Positions 19,001 to 20,597 of a DNA stretch of 20,597 bases are shown in pieces; position 1 is the first letter of the stretch, and the number at the start of each line of letters is the position of its first letter. The stretch spans positions 2,501-23,097 of the forward strand of contig RPFO01000958.1 in assembly GCA_009746045.1 (NCBI GenBank), written 5' to 3'. The stretch comes from Mesostigma viride. Lineage: Eukaryota; Streptophyta; Mesostigmatophyceae; Mesostigmatales; Mesostigmataceae. A program made the position numbers and the translations under genes. The notes beneath the pieces were generated by a model. The model made no database searches and was not told where the DNA came from. It saw nothing but the letters and a program-made list of their open reading frames with translations.

Positions 19001-19147
19001 CTTGCCGCAGGTGTCGGCGCGCGCACAGGACATGCCCCTGGACTCGTTGGCCATTTCCACTGAGTTCACGCGCCTCGCACCAGAGGATGTAGAGGAACCA
19101 GTCCCCATCGGCGCACTGCTGCATGGCCTGTACCTGCAGGGAGCCAG
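378..19147 (+). CDS. Axonemal dynein heavy chain, C-terminal half, 21 exons, partial at both ends
   Basis: This is the joined model of all 21 exons below, totalling 7,112 coding bases (2,370 codons plus two bases). The product is an ATP-driven microtubule motor of the ciliary axoneme; the part present runs from AAA3 through AAA4, the coiled-coil stalk with its microtubule-binding tip, AAA5, AAA6 and most of the C-terminal domain. Block order and spacing match the heavy-chain family across every intron. [29 protein letters not shown].WV and VSYLGFF point to the outer-arm beta class (DNAH9/11/17, ODA4); I1 inner-arm heavy chains are not excluded. Heavy chains usually have about 4,500 residues, so a similar length lies upstream. 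No stop interrupts the spliced frame apart from the ambiguous join at 8118-8232. Many loops carry Gly/Ala/Ser/Pro-rich insertions. The last exon ends in phase 2, so at least one more exon follows. Confidence 0.93.
1209..1252. repeat. 16-bp tandem repeat, 2.75 copies, in intron 1
   Basis: Units are TATGTTACGGCGTACC (1209-1224), TACGTTACGGCTTACC (1225-1240) and the partial TATGTTACGGCG (1241-1252). Confidence 0.9.
1379..1412. repeat. 17-bp tandem duplication in intron 1
   Basis: GGTGCGCGGGCGGGTTC at 1379-1395 is followed directly by the same sequence ending in T at 1396-1412 (16 of 17 identical). Confidence 0.92.
1483..2237 (+). CDS. Dynein heavy chain exon 2: AAA4 nucleotide-binding module
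   Basis: Fragment residues 232-483. KEILPEDLFAEPLLFYP leads into a Gly/Ala/Asp-rich insertion (about 1536-1641), then the helix YHELQSMLEGQLALYNSS and AAA4 itself. The P-loop GVGGSGRRS is at 1836-1862. The invariant Walker A Lys is Arg here (CGG at 1854-1856); outer-arm chains usually have GVGGSGKQS. The Walker B strand VAFMLADTE has its Asp at 2115-2117. A second insertion (about 1923-2016, MTPLPMPGTGNKDP) breaks the usual link between the P-loop helix and DGLSELKDDLRDIMRRVGVKG. AAA4 is a regulatory ATP site in dyneins; whether the Arg still permits binding is unknown. The end at GTACGT is supported because LRVHLKMEGLPETRE across the junction keeps the family spacing. Confidence 0.93.
2238..2828 (+). 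other. Intron 2 (591 bp, phase 0)
   Basis: Donor GTACGT, acceptor ACGGCAG after a C-rich pyrimidine tract. It contains a degenerate repeat around TTTGGACC.GTTTGTCT at about 2284-2377. No gene seen. Confidence 0.88.
2284..2377. repeat. Degenerate repeat with core TTTGGACCNGTTTGTCT in intron 2
   Basis: Cores begin near 2285 (TTTGGACCTGTTTGTCT), 2310 (TTTGGACCAGTTTGTCT), 2343 (only CAGTTTGTCTCC) and 2360 (TTTGGACCAATGTGTCT). The spacing is irregular, about 17-33 bp. Confidence 0.75.
2829..3428 (+). CDS. Dynein heavy chain exon 3: end of AAA4 and start of stalk helix CC1
   Basis: Fragment residues 484-683. GLPETRENSWALFLRRVQRD and LHVLLCASPGGALFQ form the post-Walker B strand of AAA4, and RRFPSLLSCTTIDFFFPWP is the family's sensor region (compare FPAVVNCTAINWFHEWP). 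ALVSVARQFLD follows, then an insertion of about 50 residues (about 3084-3237). At about 3330 TTPKSFLELLRLFQAV marks the base of the stalk, and HAELSRSMERLQ starts coiled-coil CC1. The donor is CTGCAG|GTGCGA. Joining to exon 4 gives MERLQ-VGLEKM, the usual ERL.NGL.KL heptad pattern. Confidence 0.94.
3429..3804 (+). other. Intron 3 (376 bp, phase 0)
   Basis: Donor GTGCGA, acceptor CCTGCAG. It contains an uninterrupted run of 24 G (3514-3537). Its ends share the perfect 9-bp direct repeat CTGCAGGTG (3423-3431 and 3799-3807). No gene seen. Confidence 0.9.
3514..3537. repeat. Poly-G run of 24 bases
   Basis: A homopolymer of 24 G on the coding strand. The true length is uncertain because such runs are error-prone in sequencing. 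Confidence 0.9.
3805..3924 (+). CDS. Dynein heavy chain exon 4: stalk coiled-coil CC1
   Basis: Fragment residues 684-723, a 40-codon exon. VGLEKMRMASADASALAEEL and the following AEKQAIVSQKATAAKAFAEK form a charged, alanine-rich amphipathic helix with no Pro or Gly after the first residues. It corresponds to GLMKLQSTASQVDDLKAKL in animal outer-arm chains. CC1 carries the structural signal between the motor ring and the microtubule-binding tip by sliding against CC2. It is flanked by CAG|GTG and AAG|GTGCGC in phase 0. Confidence 0.93.
3925..4185 (+). other. Intron 4 (261 bp, phase 0)
   Basis: Donor GTGCGC, acceptor CTGCCAG. Nothing else recognised. Confidence 0.9.
4186..4365 (+). CDS. Dynein heavy chain exon 5: distal half of stalk CC1
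   Basis: Fragment residues 724-783. VGDEKVIVAAESDKVAVEAD continues the CC1 helix, and CQEDLAKAEPAVAAAEAALN followed by TLNKK is a strongly conserved dynein block (typically C..DLAKAEPAL.AA..AL.TLNK) next to the microtubule-binding domain. All 60 codons fit a continuous helix. Donor AAG|GTGAGG, phase 0 at both ends. Confidence 0.95.
4366..4818 (+). other. Intron 5 (453 bp, phase 0)
   Basis: Donor GTGAGG, acceptor TCACGCAG after a T/C-rich stretch. It is locally more AT-rich than the exons (for example TTTTTTTATGTTAAATGAAG near 4430). No gene seen. Confidence 0.88.
4819..4967 (+). CDS. Dynein heavy chain exon 6: entry to the microtubule-binding domain
   Basis: Fragment residues 784-832 plus two bases. 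DIGELKALKKPPSAVDDVTA AVMVLLSP aligns with the conserved start of the microtubule-binding domain (.LTELKSF..PP.AV.NV..AVM.L.AP), and KDRSWVAAQKMMGLPD with KD.SWKAAK..M. The KK-PP motif sits at the CC1/tip junction. The exon ends in phase 2 at GACAG|GTATGT, and the split codon AG+G restores R before FLEQL. Confidence 0.94.
4968..5563 (+). other. Intron 6 (596 bp, phase 2)
   Basis: Donor GTATGT, acceptor CGCCATCAG. No gene or clear repeat found. Confidence 0.88.
5564..5668 (+). CDS. Dynein heavy chain exon 7: microtubule-binding domain core
   Basis: Fragment residues 833-867 with split codons at both ends. FLEQLKQFKNEIYSERVPAV followed by NFKAVRPYLDIPSF corresponds to the helices H2-H3 of the tip (family pattern FL.SL..F.KE.I.E..LKA.RPYL..P.F). 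The region contacts tubulin. The exon ends on AA, and the next exon supplies C to give Asn, as in the usual P.F[ND]P. Donor CAA|GTATGT. Confidence 0.92.
5669..5989 (+). other. Intron 7 (321 bp, phase 2)
   Basis: Donor GTATGT, acceptor in a C-rich run (5976-5987) ending CAG. An AT-rich TTATT-rich segment lies at about 5885-5970. No gene seen. Confidence 0.88.
5990..6236 (+). CDS. Dynein heavy chain exon 8: end of microtubule-binding domain and stalk CC2
   Basis: Fragment residues 868-950. VSSIMSKSRAAAGLCGWVRN is the signature end of the microtubule-binding domain (outer-arm beta pattern KS.AAAGLCSWV.NI), and YYDIICDVAPKRARLAEAE the proline-marked return into CC2. The rest is a long Leu/Glu/Lys heptad helix (ANEKLQAVLPRVEQLRAKLA, then ELEEEYRLAMEDKRA). 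The donor GCG|GTGGGT keeps phase 0 into VEEEAANCQRKL. Confidence 0.95.
6237..7062 (+). other. Intron 8 (826 bp, phase 0)
   Basis: Donor GTGGGT, acceptor CACATCCAG. It is the longest intron apart from the transposon-bearing one and the open one at the end. Frames through it lack dynein or other recognisable content; no repeats found. Confidence 0.88.
7063..7140 (+). CDS. Dynein heavy chain exon 9: stalk CC2, proximal end
   Basis: Fragment residues 951-976. VEEEAANCQRKLDLATRLMR followed by SLASEQ matches the family's CC2 end (C...A..ANRLVGGLASEN). The sequence after 7140 is GCACGT, not GT. Joining at 7140 to 7544 gives SLASEQ-VRW, exactly the family's GLASENVRW. The GC donor is therefore well supported, because no nearby GT gives both the right frame and this block. 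Confidence 0.92.
7141..7543 (+). other. Intron 9 (403 bp, phase 0), GC-AG type
   Basis: The donor is CAG|GCACGT, which fits the GC-donor consensus with a strong exon side and A, G and T at +3, +5 and +6. The acceptor is CACCCCCAG. It contains two near copies of CACACACCATCT (near 7232 and 7253). Confidence 0.85.
7544..8117 (+). CDS. Dynein heavy chain exon 10: AAA5 start, with a Pro/Ala-rich insertion
   Basis: Fragment residues 977-1167. VRWSQGVEQLQRSLRCHIGD SLLGALAVSYLGFFPMSLR aligns with the family's NVRW...GDILL..AFISYLGFFTK.YR, the linker from CC2 into AAA5. After MAELGI there is an insertion of about 65 residues rich in Pro, Ala and Gly (about 7706-7909). Then DPLSIFVDEATVASWREMGL, PSDITSRQNAAIVVASEQWP and FLLDPQLQGLSWLKQME form the AAA5 core with its degenerate nucleotide site. 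The 3' end is uncertain: I place a donor at CA|GTGGGG (8118), but the exon may read through with a one-base problem in the G8 run at 8120-8127. Confidence 0.85.
8118..8232 (+). other. Putative mini-intron 10 (115 bp), or coding with a 1-base frameshift
   Basis: Upstream AAA5 reads in one frame (codons starting at positions = 2 mod 3) and downstream AAA5 (VVCLRHGQDK) in another (0 mod 3). A donor at 8118 (GTGGGG) and acceptor CATCCCCAG at 8232 restore the frame with matching phase 1. An alternative acceptor at 8205 also fits. Otherwise the whole stretch is coding and one G too many is present in the run of eight G at 8120-8127; the downstream frame stays open back to the run and reads as a typical Gly/Ala/Glu-rich insert. 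Confidence 0.5.
8233..8516 (+). CDS. Dynein heavy chain exon 11: AAA5 Walker B region
   Basis: Fragment residues 1168-1262. The exon starts with a Ser/Gly/Pro-rich insert to about 8362, then VVCLRHGQDKLMTLLSRAVQ, and RGQTVILEDVPERINPALFP is the AAA5 Walker B strand (family pattern GA.VLIENL.E.IDP.L.PLL). LVARQMKTQGSQ leads into RFIQLGGQDVAYHPSFRLYL of exon 12. I end the exon at 8516 because the join TQGSQ-RFIQLGG keeps the family spacing. That requires a GC donor, CAG|GCAGGT; the GT four bases further on (8521) would put exon 12 out of frame. Confidence 0.82.
8517..9115 (+). other. Intron 11 (599 bp, phase 0), probably GC-AG type
   Basis: Donor CAG|GCAGGT. Two acceptors three bases apart, TTGCCAG (9112) and CAGCAG (9115), are a NAGNAG pair; using the first would add one Gln. 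Stretches of C occur near 9009. No gene found. Confidence 0.75.
9116..9322 (+). CDS. Dynein heavy chain exon 12: AAA5 C-terminal part
   Basis: Fragment residues 1263-1331. RFIQLGGQDVAYHPSFRLYL HTT is the family's GRFIKIGDKE.EY.P.FRL.LHT strand, followed by PHIPPEVQAETTLVNFCVTE and AGLEEQLLSRVVRAERPALE, which match PHY.PE.QA..TLINF.VT..GLEDQLL..VV..ERP.LE almost position for position. This is one of the best conserved stretches in the window. Donor ATGCAG|GTGAGG, phase 0. Confidence 0.95.
9323..9729 (+). other. Intron 12 (407 bp, phase 0)
   Basis: Donor GTGAGG, acceptor TCGTGCAG. Both ends carry TGCAGGTG (9318-9325 and 9725-9732). A purine-rich GGGGA stretch spans about 9518-9590. No gene found. 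Confidence 0.9.
9730..9894 (+). CDS. Dynein heavy chain exon 13: helix after AAA5
   Basis: Fragment residues 1332-1386. VRNVALQNGFRLRLKDVEDS followed by LLRQLAAAGSDILGDELLVE RLED matches the family's L.K.QN.FK..LK.LEDSLL.RLS.ASGN.LGD..LVENLE. Joined to exon 12 (LEAMQ-VRNVALQNGF) the spacing equals that in animal outer-arm chains. The helical hairpin links AAA5 to AAA6. Donor GAGAAG|GTGCGT, phase 0. Confidence 0.95.
9895..10382 (+). other. Intron 13 (488 bp, phase 0)
   Basis: Donor GTGCGT, acceptor CACGCTGCAG. The first 80 or so bases are almost all purine (G and GGGA runs). No gene seen. Confidence 0.9.
10383..11210 (+). CDS. Dynein heavy chain exon 14: AAA5-AAA6 linker with a large acidic insertion
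   Basis: Fragment residues 1387-1662, the longest coding exon here. ARGGYRAVAARGSLLFFLMA GLGTLNPLYQHSLATFLSVF matches EAR..YRP.A.RASLLYFI..DL..I.P.YQFSL..F. About 100 residues (10558-10860) of a Ser/Asp/Glu/Gly/Arg-rich, presumably disordered segment then replace a short loop. The fold resumes with ILRSEQLPPSQLAARIQELL, EHVFCYVRRGLFERHKLAVA and QLCLAIMLKGGQVSPREVEA (family pattern VY.Y..RGLFE.DKL...AQ..F.IL). A Gly/Ser-rich loop (about 11070-11145) precedes PLALKSFLPEACWPSLCQ. The long insertion has no stop and no convincing splice sites, so I read it as coding. Confidence 0.92.
11211..11720 (+). other. Intron 14 (510 bp, phase 0)
   Basis: Donor GTAGGT, acceptor CTTCCCGCAG. No repeats or genes found; several short open frames look random. 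Confidence 0.88.
11721..11974 (+). CDS. Dynein heavy chain exon 15: entry to AAA6
   Basis: Fragment residues 1663-1746 plus two bases. VMSMLEATLGDLSRDMEGQL matches L..M.EF.NLD.DIEGS, and LPGRYNHLPEFHRLVLLRVL RGDRLVGALHTFVETRLGKP FVEQEPF is the family's LP.EW....ALQ.LC..R.LRPDRM.YA...FVEE.LG..FVE. The exon ends TTCAG|GTGTGG in phase 2; the AG+C codon gives Ser across the junction. Confidence 0.93.
11975..12469 (+). other. Intron 15 (495 bp, phase 2)
   Basis: Donor GTGTGG (weak), acceptor GTGGCAACAG with a poor pyrimidine tract. It is AT-rich in the middle. The phase match across it supports the boundaries. No gene seen. Confidence 0.85.
12470..12746 (+). CDS. Dynein heavy chain exon 16: AAA6 core
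   Basis: Fragment residues 1747-1839. LEALVEEASPGHPLLLVLFP GASLL corresponds to the degenerate AAA6 P-loop strand (SFEES.P.TP.FFILSPGVDP), and MISLGQGQDARAHRCLLEAM to the very conserved SLGQGQE..AE.AL..A. PRGGWVFLGNVHLMPRWLPV LERVLEQ is the AAA6 Walker B-like strand (KGHWVILQNIHLV..WL..LEKKLE), with LGN in place of LQN. AAA6 closes the ring against AAA1 and is not thought to hydrolyse ATP. Donor GAGCAG|GTACCT, phase 0. Confidence 0.95.
12747..13151 (+). other. Intron 16 (405 bp, phase 0)
   Basis: Donor GTACCT, acceptor CCCGCGCAG. Its 3' end carries telomere-like CCCTAAACCCC motifs (13099-13138). No gene seen. Confidence 0.88.
13099..13138. repeat. Degenerate telomere-like C-rich motifs before an acceptor
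   Basis: CCCTAAACCCC (13100-13110), CCTAAACC (13123-13130) and CTAAACCCC (13129-13138) occur in a C/A-rich tract just upstream of the exon 17 acceptor. They resemble the C-strand of plant- and alga-type telomere repeats but are too few and irregular to call an interstitial telomere. Confidence 0.5.
13152..13840 (+). CDS. Dynein heavy chain exon 17: end of AAA6 and start of C-terminal domain
   Basis: Fragment residues 1840-2068 plus two bases. HPRFRVFLSAEAG matches HPEFRVF.SAEP. EPPQNFKANLWRAFGAFTQD TLDD matches EPPTGMHANLHKAL..FTQDTLE. An insertion follows (about 13355-13430), then FAPLLFATCVFHALLLGRRR FGHIGWSKPYAF and [36 protein letters not shown], the signature of outer-arm-type chains (family pattern [23 protein letters not shown]). 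Asp replaced by Val in DDWDRR is a small departure. The exon ends CCCAG|GTAGGG in phase 2; reading on would hit a stop at once. Confidence 0.95.
13841..14503 (+). other. Intron 17 (663 bp, phase 2)
   Basis: Donor GTAGGG, acceptor CTACGCACAG. The middle (about 13930-14110) is AT-rich. No gene or repeat recognised. Confidence 0.87.
14504..14960 (+). CDS. Dynein heavy chain exon 18: C-terminal domain with Gly-rich loop
   Basis: Fragment residues 2069-2221. After about 30 atypical residues the fold resumes at GSYRDYCRVIEEDMPAESAS LFGLHANAESQLL, matching the family's GYH.YID..LPPESP.LYGLHPNAEIGFL. A Gly-rich loop follows (about 14730-14835, containing GGVGGGGGYGG and KHGSHGGS). Then VNSIMVPLLERLPVDLSVED is the ...ILE.IPE.F...E helix, and NDPQVAIVLQ ends at TTGCAG|GTACTG. 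The join to exon 19, VAIVLQ-EAARMNTLL, agrees with VVVAFQE.ERMN.L. The 5' boundary rests mainly on phase. Confidence 0.9.
14961..15537 (+). other. Intron 18 (577 bp, phase 0)
   Basis: Donor GTACTG, acceptor CCTGGCAG. It contains a 20-bp minisatellite (15151-15230) and a short GT run near 15317-15332. No gene seen. Confidence 0.88.
15151..15230. repeat. 20-bp minisatellite, four copies, in intron 18
   Basis: Four exact-length 20-bp units start at 15151, 15171, 15191 and 15211. The consensus is AATGCCTTGCTGGCCCATTC, and the last two are the most alike. Confidence 0.93.
15538..15630 (+). CDS. Dynein heavy chain exon 19: C-terminal domain helix
   Basis: Fragment residues 2222-2252. EAARMNTLLGVVRASLAELK LGVEGALTMSQ matches the family's QE.ERMN.LL..IR.SL.EL.LGLKGELT...; this helix packs the C-terminal domain on the ring. 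The 31-codon exon is flanked by GGCAG|GAG and TCGCAG|GTATGA in phase 0. Confidence 0.94.
15631..16380 (+). other. Intron 19 (750 bp, phase 0)
   Basis: Donor GTATGA, acceptor ACTCCACCAG. Inspection on both strands shows no gene, clear tandem repeat or transposon ends. Confidence 0.87.
16381..16599 (+). CDS. Dynein heavy chain exon 20: C-terminal domain
   Basis: Fragment residues 2253-2325. EMEDLATALFAGRVPDTWAK AAYPSLKPLAGWYTDLLHRV is very close to the outer-arm beta pattern (.MEEL..ALF...VPD.W...AYPS..GLA.WY.DLL.RI), and PPPSVWLSGLFNPMAFLTSI LQ to LPT.VWLAGFFNPQSFLTA.MQ. This stretch argues most strongly for the DNAH9/11/17-like class. Donor CTGCAG|GTATGT, phase 0. Confidence 0.96.
16838..16856 (+). 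repeat. Left terminal inverted repeat with TTCA flank
   Basis: CCATTCAGGGGAGGGTCCC matches the reverse complement of 18726-18744 at 17 of 19 positions. The inner 12 bases are the proposed element end; the outer match comes from the near-palindromic target CCATTAATGG. Confidence 0.7.
16972..16988. repeat. Perfect 8-bp inverted repeat, one-base centre, inside the element
   Basis: TGGGGGTA, A, TACCCCCA. It could form a tight cruciform or hairpin. It lies about 120 bp from the left end of the proposed transposon. Confidence 0.9.
18694..18723. repeat. 30-bp near-palindrome next to the right end of the element
   Basis: The arms CGCGAAT and ATTCGCG enclose TTTTCGGCGCCAAAAT; 13 of 15 base pairs match around the central GGCGCC. 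Outside it, GGACGG (18684-18689) and CCGTCC (18730-18735) form a further inverted pair. Subterminal palindromes are common in DNA transposons. Confidence 0.88.
18726..18744 (-). repeat. Right terminal inverted repeat with TTAA flank
   Basis: GGGACCGTCCCCTTAATGG, the inverted partner of 16838-16856. TTAA is at 18738-18741. Confidence 0.7.
19011..19147 (+). CDS. Dynein heavy chain exon 21: C-terminal domain, last exon seen
   Basis: Fragment residues 2326-2370 plus two bases. VSARAQDMPLDSLAISTEFT matches the family's S.ARKN.WPLDKM.LSVEVT, and VPIGALLHGLYLQGAR matches PREGSYVYGLFMEGARWD. The exon ends GCCAG|GTGAGG in phase 2, so a first base from the next exon should complete AGN (Arg or Ser before the expected Trp-Asp). 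The final block of the protein (the ECPVYKT region and the hydrophobic last strand) is not in the window. Confidence 0.94.
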
Positions 19148-19691
19148 GTGAGGTCAATGGGGTGCAACGGTGGGTGTACGGGCAGTAAGGGGTGCATGGG
19201 GGACGGGGAAGGGGGATGGGAAGTGGGTGGTACAATAAGCGAGGTGGGTGTGCATCTTTGTATGCTCTCCAATCATTGAAGAACTTGGCTGGTTGCATTT
19301 TTCTTAGGCATCCATCGACAAATGTATGGTAGCTTTTGGTTACCATTAATTATAGCACTGTTAGAGTTTAATCTTTGCAGGTCCCTTGTAGCGTTTAATA
19401 TGTTCATGCCCTGCTGTCGACGGAAGTATTGCTTGAAATGCAATCGTGTGGGTGGGTGCACATGCGCGTCCATACTATCTGCATGCATACGTAACTGTGT
19501 ATTGTATGCATTTAACCTGCAATTCACCTTGACTGATCCCTGAAACTCCCACCAACTTCGATGAATCTGATCGCTGGATGGTGGGCACGGTCGCGACTGT
19601 GATCATCTATGGCAAATGCCCTTTAATGTATTTTTGATCTGTAGCCACAGGAGCCAAGGTAGATTGAGACGCACACACAGGAGGGGAGAGG

Positions 19692-19769
<78 letters not shown>

Positions 19770-20597
19770 GAGGGAGGGAGGGAGGGAGGGAGGGGGAGGG
19801 AGGGAGGAGGGAGGGGAGGGAGGGAGGGAGGGAGGGAGGGAGGGAGGGAGGGAGGGAGGGAGGGAGGGGGGGGAGGGAGGGAGGGAGGAGGGAGGGAGGG
19901 AGGGAGGGAGGGAGGGAGGGGGAGGGAGGGAGGGAGGGAGGGAGGGAGGGAGGGGGAGGGAGGGAGGGAGGGAGGGAGGGAGGGAGGGAGGGAGGGGAGG
20001 GAGGGGGAGGGAGGGAGGGGAGGGAGGAGGGGGGAGGGAGGGAGGGGAGGAGGGAGGGAGGAGGAGAGGGAGGGAGGGAGGGAGGAGGGAGGGAGGAGGA
20101 GGGAGGGAGGGAGGAGGAGGGAGGGAGGGGGAGGGAGGAGGGAGGGGGAGGGAGGAGGGAGGGAGGGAGGGAGGAGGAGGGAGGGAGGGAGGAGGGAGGG
20201 AGGAGGGAGGAGGGAGGGAGGGAGGGAGGAGGAGAGGAGGGGAGGGAGGGAGGGGAGGAGGGAGGGAGGAGGGAGGGAGGGAGGGGAGGGAGGGAGGGAG
20301 GGAGGAGGGAGGGGAGGGAAGGGAGGGAGGAGGGAGGGAGGGAGGGAGGGAGGGAGGAAGGGAGGGAGGGAGAGGACGAGGGAGGGAGGAGGGAGGGAGG
20401 AGGGAGGGAGGGAGGAGAGGGAGGGAGGGAGGGAGGGAGGGAGGGAGGAGGGAGGGAGGGAGGGAGGGAGGGGAGGGAGGGGAGGGAGGGAGGGGAGAGG
20501 GAGGGAGGGAGGTGGGAGGGAGGAGAGGAGGAGGAGGGAGGGAGAGGAGGGAGGGAGGGAGGGAAGGGAGGGGAGGAGGAGGGAGGGAGGGAGGGAG
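19148..20597 (+). other. Intron 21, open at the window end (at least 1,450 bp)
   Basis: Donor GTGAGG. The first 530 bases are ordinary non-coding sequence in which I found no exon encoding the missing C-terminal block. From 19679 the coding strand becomes a purine repeat that runs to the end of the window. A 3' acceptor is not reached. Confidence 0.8.
19679..20597. repeat. Polypurine microsatellite: (GA)n followed by degenerate (GGGA)n
   Basis: From 19679 to the end (919 bases) the + strand is all A and G except C at 20377 and T at 20513. About 19696-19760 is (GA)n; the rest is GGGA and GGA units in irregular order. It reaches the window edge, so its full length is unknown. Confidence 0.95.

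Larger units (their letters stand above)
16600..19010 (+). other. Intron 20 (2,411 bp, phase 0), enlarged by an inserted transposon-like block
   Basis: Donor GTATGT, acceptor TTGCCGCAG. It is three to six times longer than most other introns of the gene. The excess is accounted for by the AT-rich block 16845-18737. Without the block and one four-base duplication, 514 bp of ordinary intron remain. Confidence 0.88.

Noticed and set aside
19148-19678. Possible last exon between exon 21 and the purine repeat
   Set aside because: CAG sites at about 19380 and 19650 were read in the required phase; neither gives the expected Trp-Asp or ECPVYKT-type block.
1-20597. CRISPR arrays, tRNA, rRNA or operon structure
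   Set aside because: Nothing with spaced identical repeats or tRNA/rRNA features was seen, and the spliced gene shows a eukaryotic nuclear origin.

Overview
The window reads as part of one large protein-coding gene on the + strand of a nuclear genome. It encodes the C-terminal half of an axonemal dynein heavy chain, from the AAA3 module through AAA4, the microtubule-binding stalk, AAA5, AAA6 and most of the C-terminal domain. I assemble 21 coding exons between 378 and 19147 (about 2,370 codons). Splice phases match throughout, with one ambiguous 115-bp step near 8118-8232. The gene is cut at both ends: the N-terminal tail, linker, AAA1 and AAA2 lie upstream, and roughly the last 100 residues lie downstream. 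No second gene was found on either strand.

The organism is a flagellated, GC-rich, intron-dense eukaryote. A green alga of the Chlamydomonas/Volvox/Haematococcus type fits best (C/G-ending codons, short pyrimidine tracts before CAG acceptors, GTGCG/GTGAG donors, long Gly/Ala/Ser/Pro insertions in conserved proteins). Another flagellated protist, such as a brown alga, is not excluded. Signatures such as [23 protein letters not shown].WV and the C-terminal AYPSLKPLAGWY block place the protein nearest the outer-arm beta-type heavy chains (DNAH9/11/17, Chlamydomonas ODA4), from remembered family features and not from a search.

Layout: 1-377, end of an upstream intron with an 8-bp tandem repeat; 378-2237, AAA3 and AAA4; 2829-7140, AAA4 end, stalk helix CC1, microtubule-binding tip and CC2; 7544-9894, AAA5 and its exit; 10383-13840, AAA6 and the start of the C-terminal domain; 14504-19147, C-terminal domain; 19148-20597, an open intron ending in about 920 bases of almost pure purine (GA then GGGA repeats).

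The most interesting non-coding find is in the oversized intron 16600-19010. A 1,893-bp AT-rich block (16845-18737) is bounded by 12-bp terminal inverted repeats (11/12 identical) and flanked by TTCA on the left and TTAA on the right, the layout of a non-autonomous piggyBac-like transposon. Removing it leaves an intron of 514 bp, typical of this gene. Other points of note are two probable GC-AG introns (7141-7543 and 8517-9115), the possible frameshift or mini-intron in the AAA5 insert, an Arg in place of the AAA4 Walker A Lys, low-complexity insertions in many dynein loops, and introns bounded by direct repeats of TGCAGGTG.
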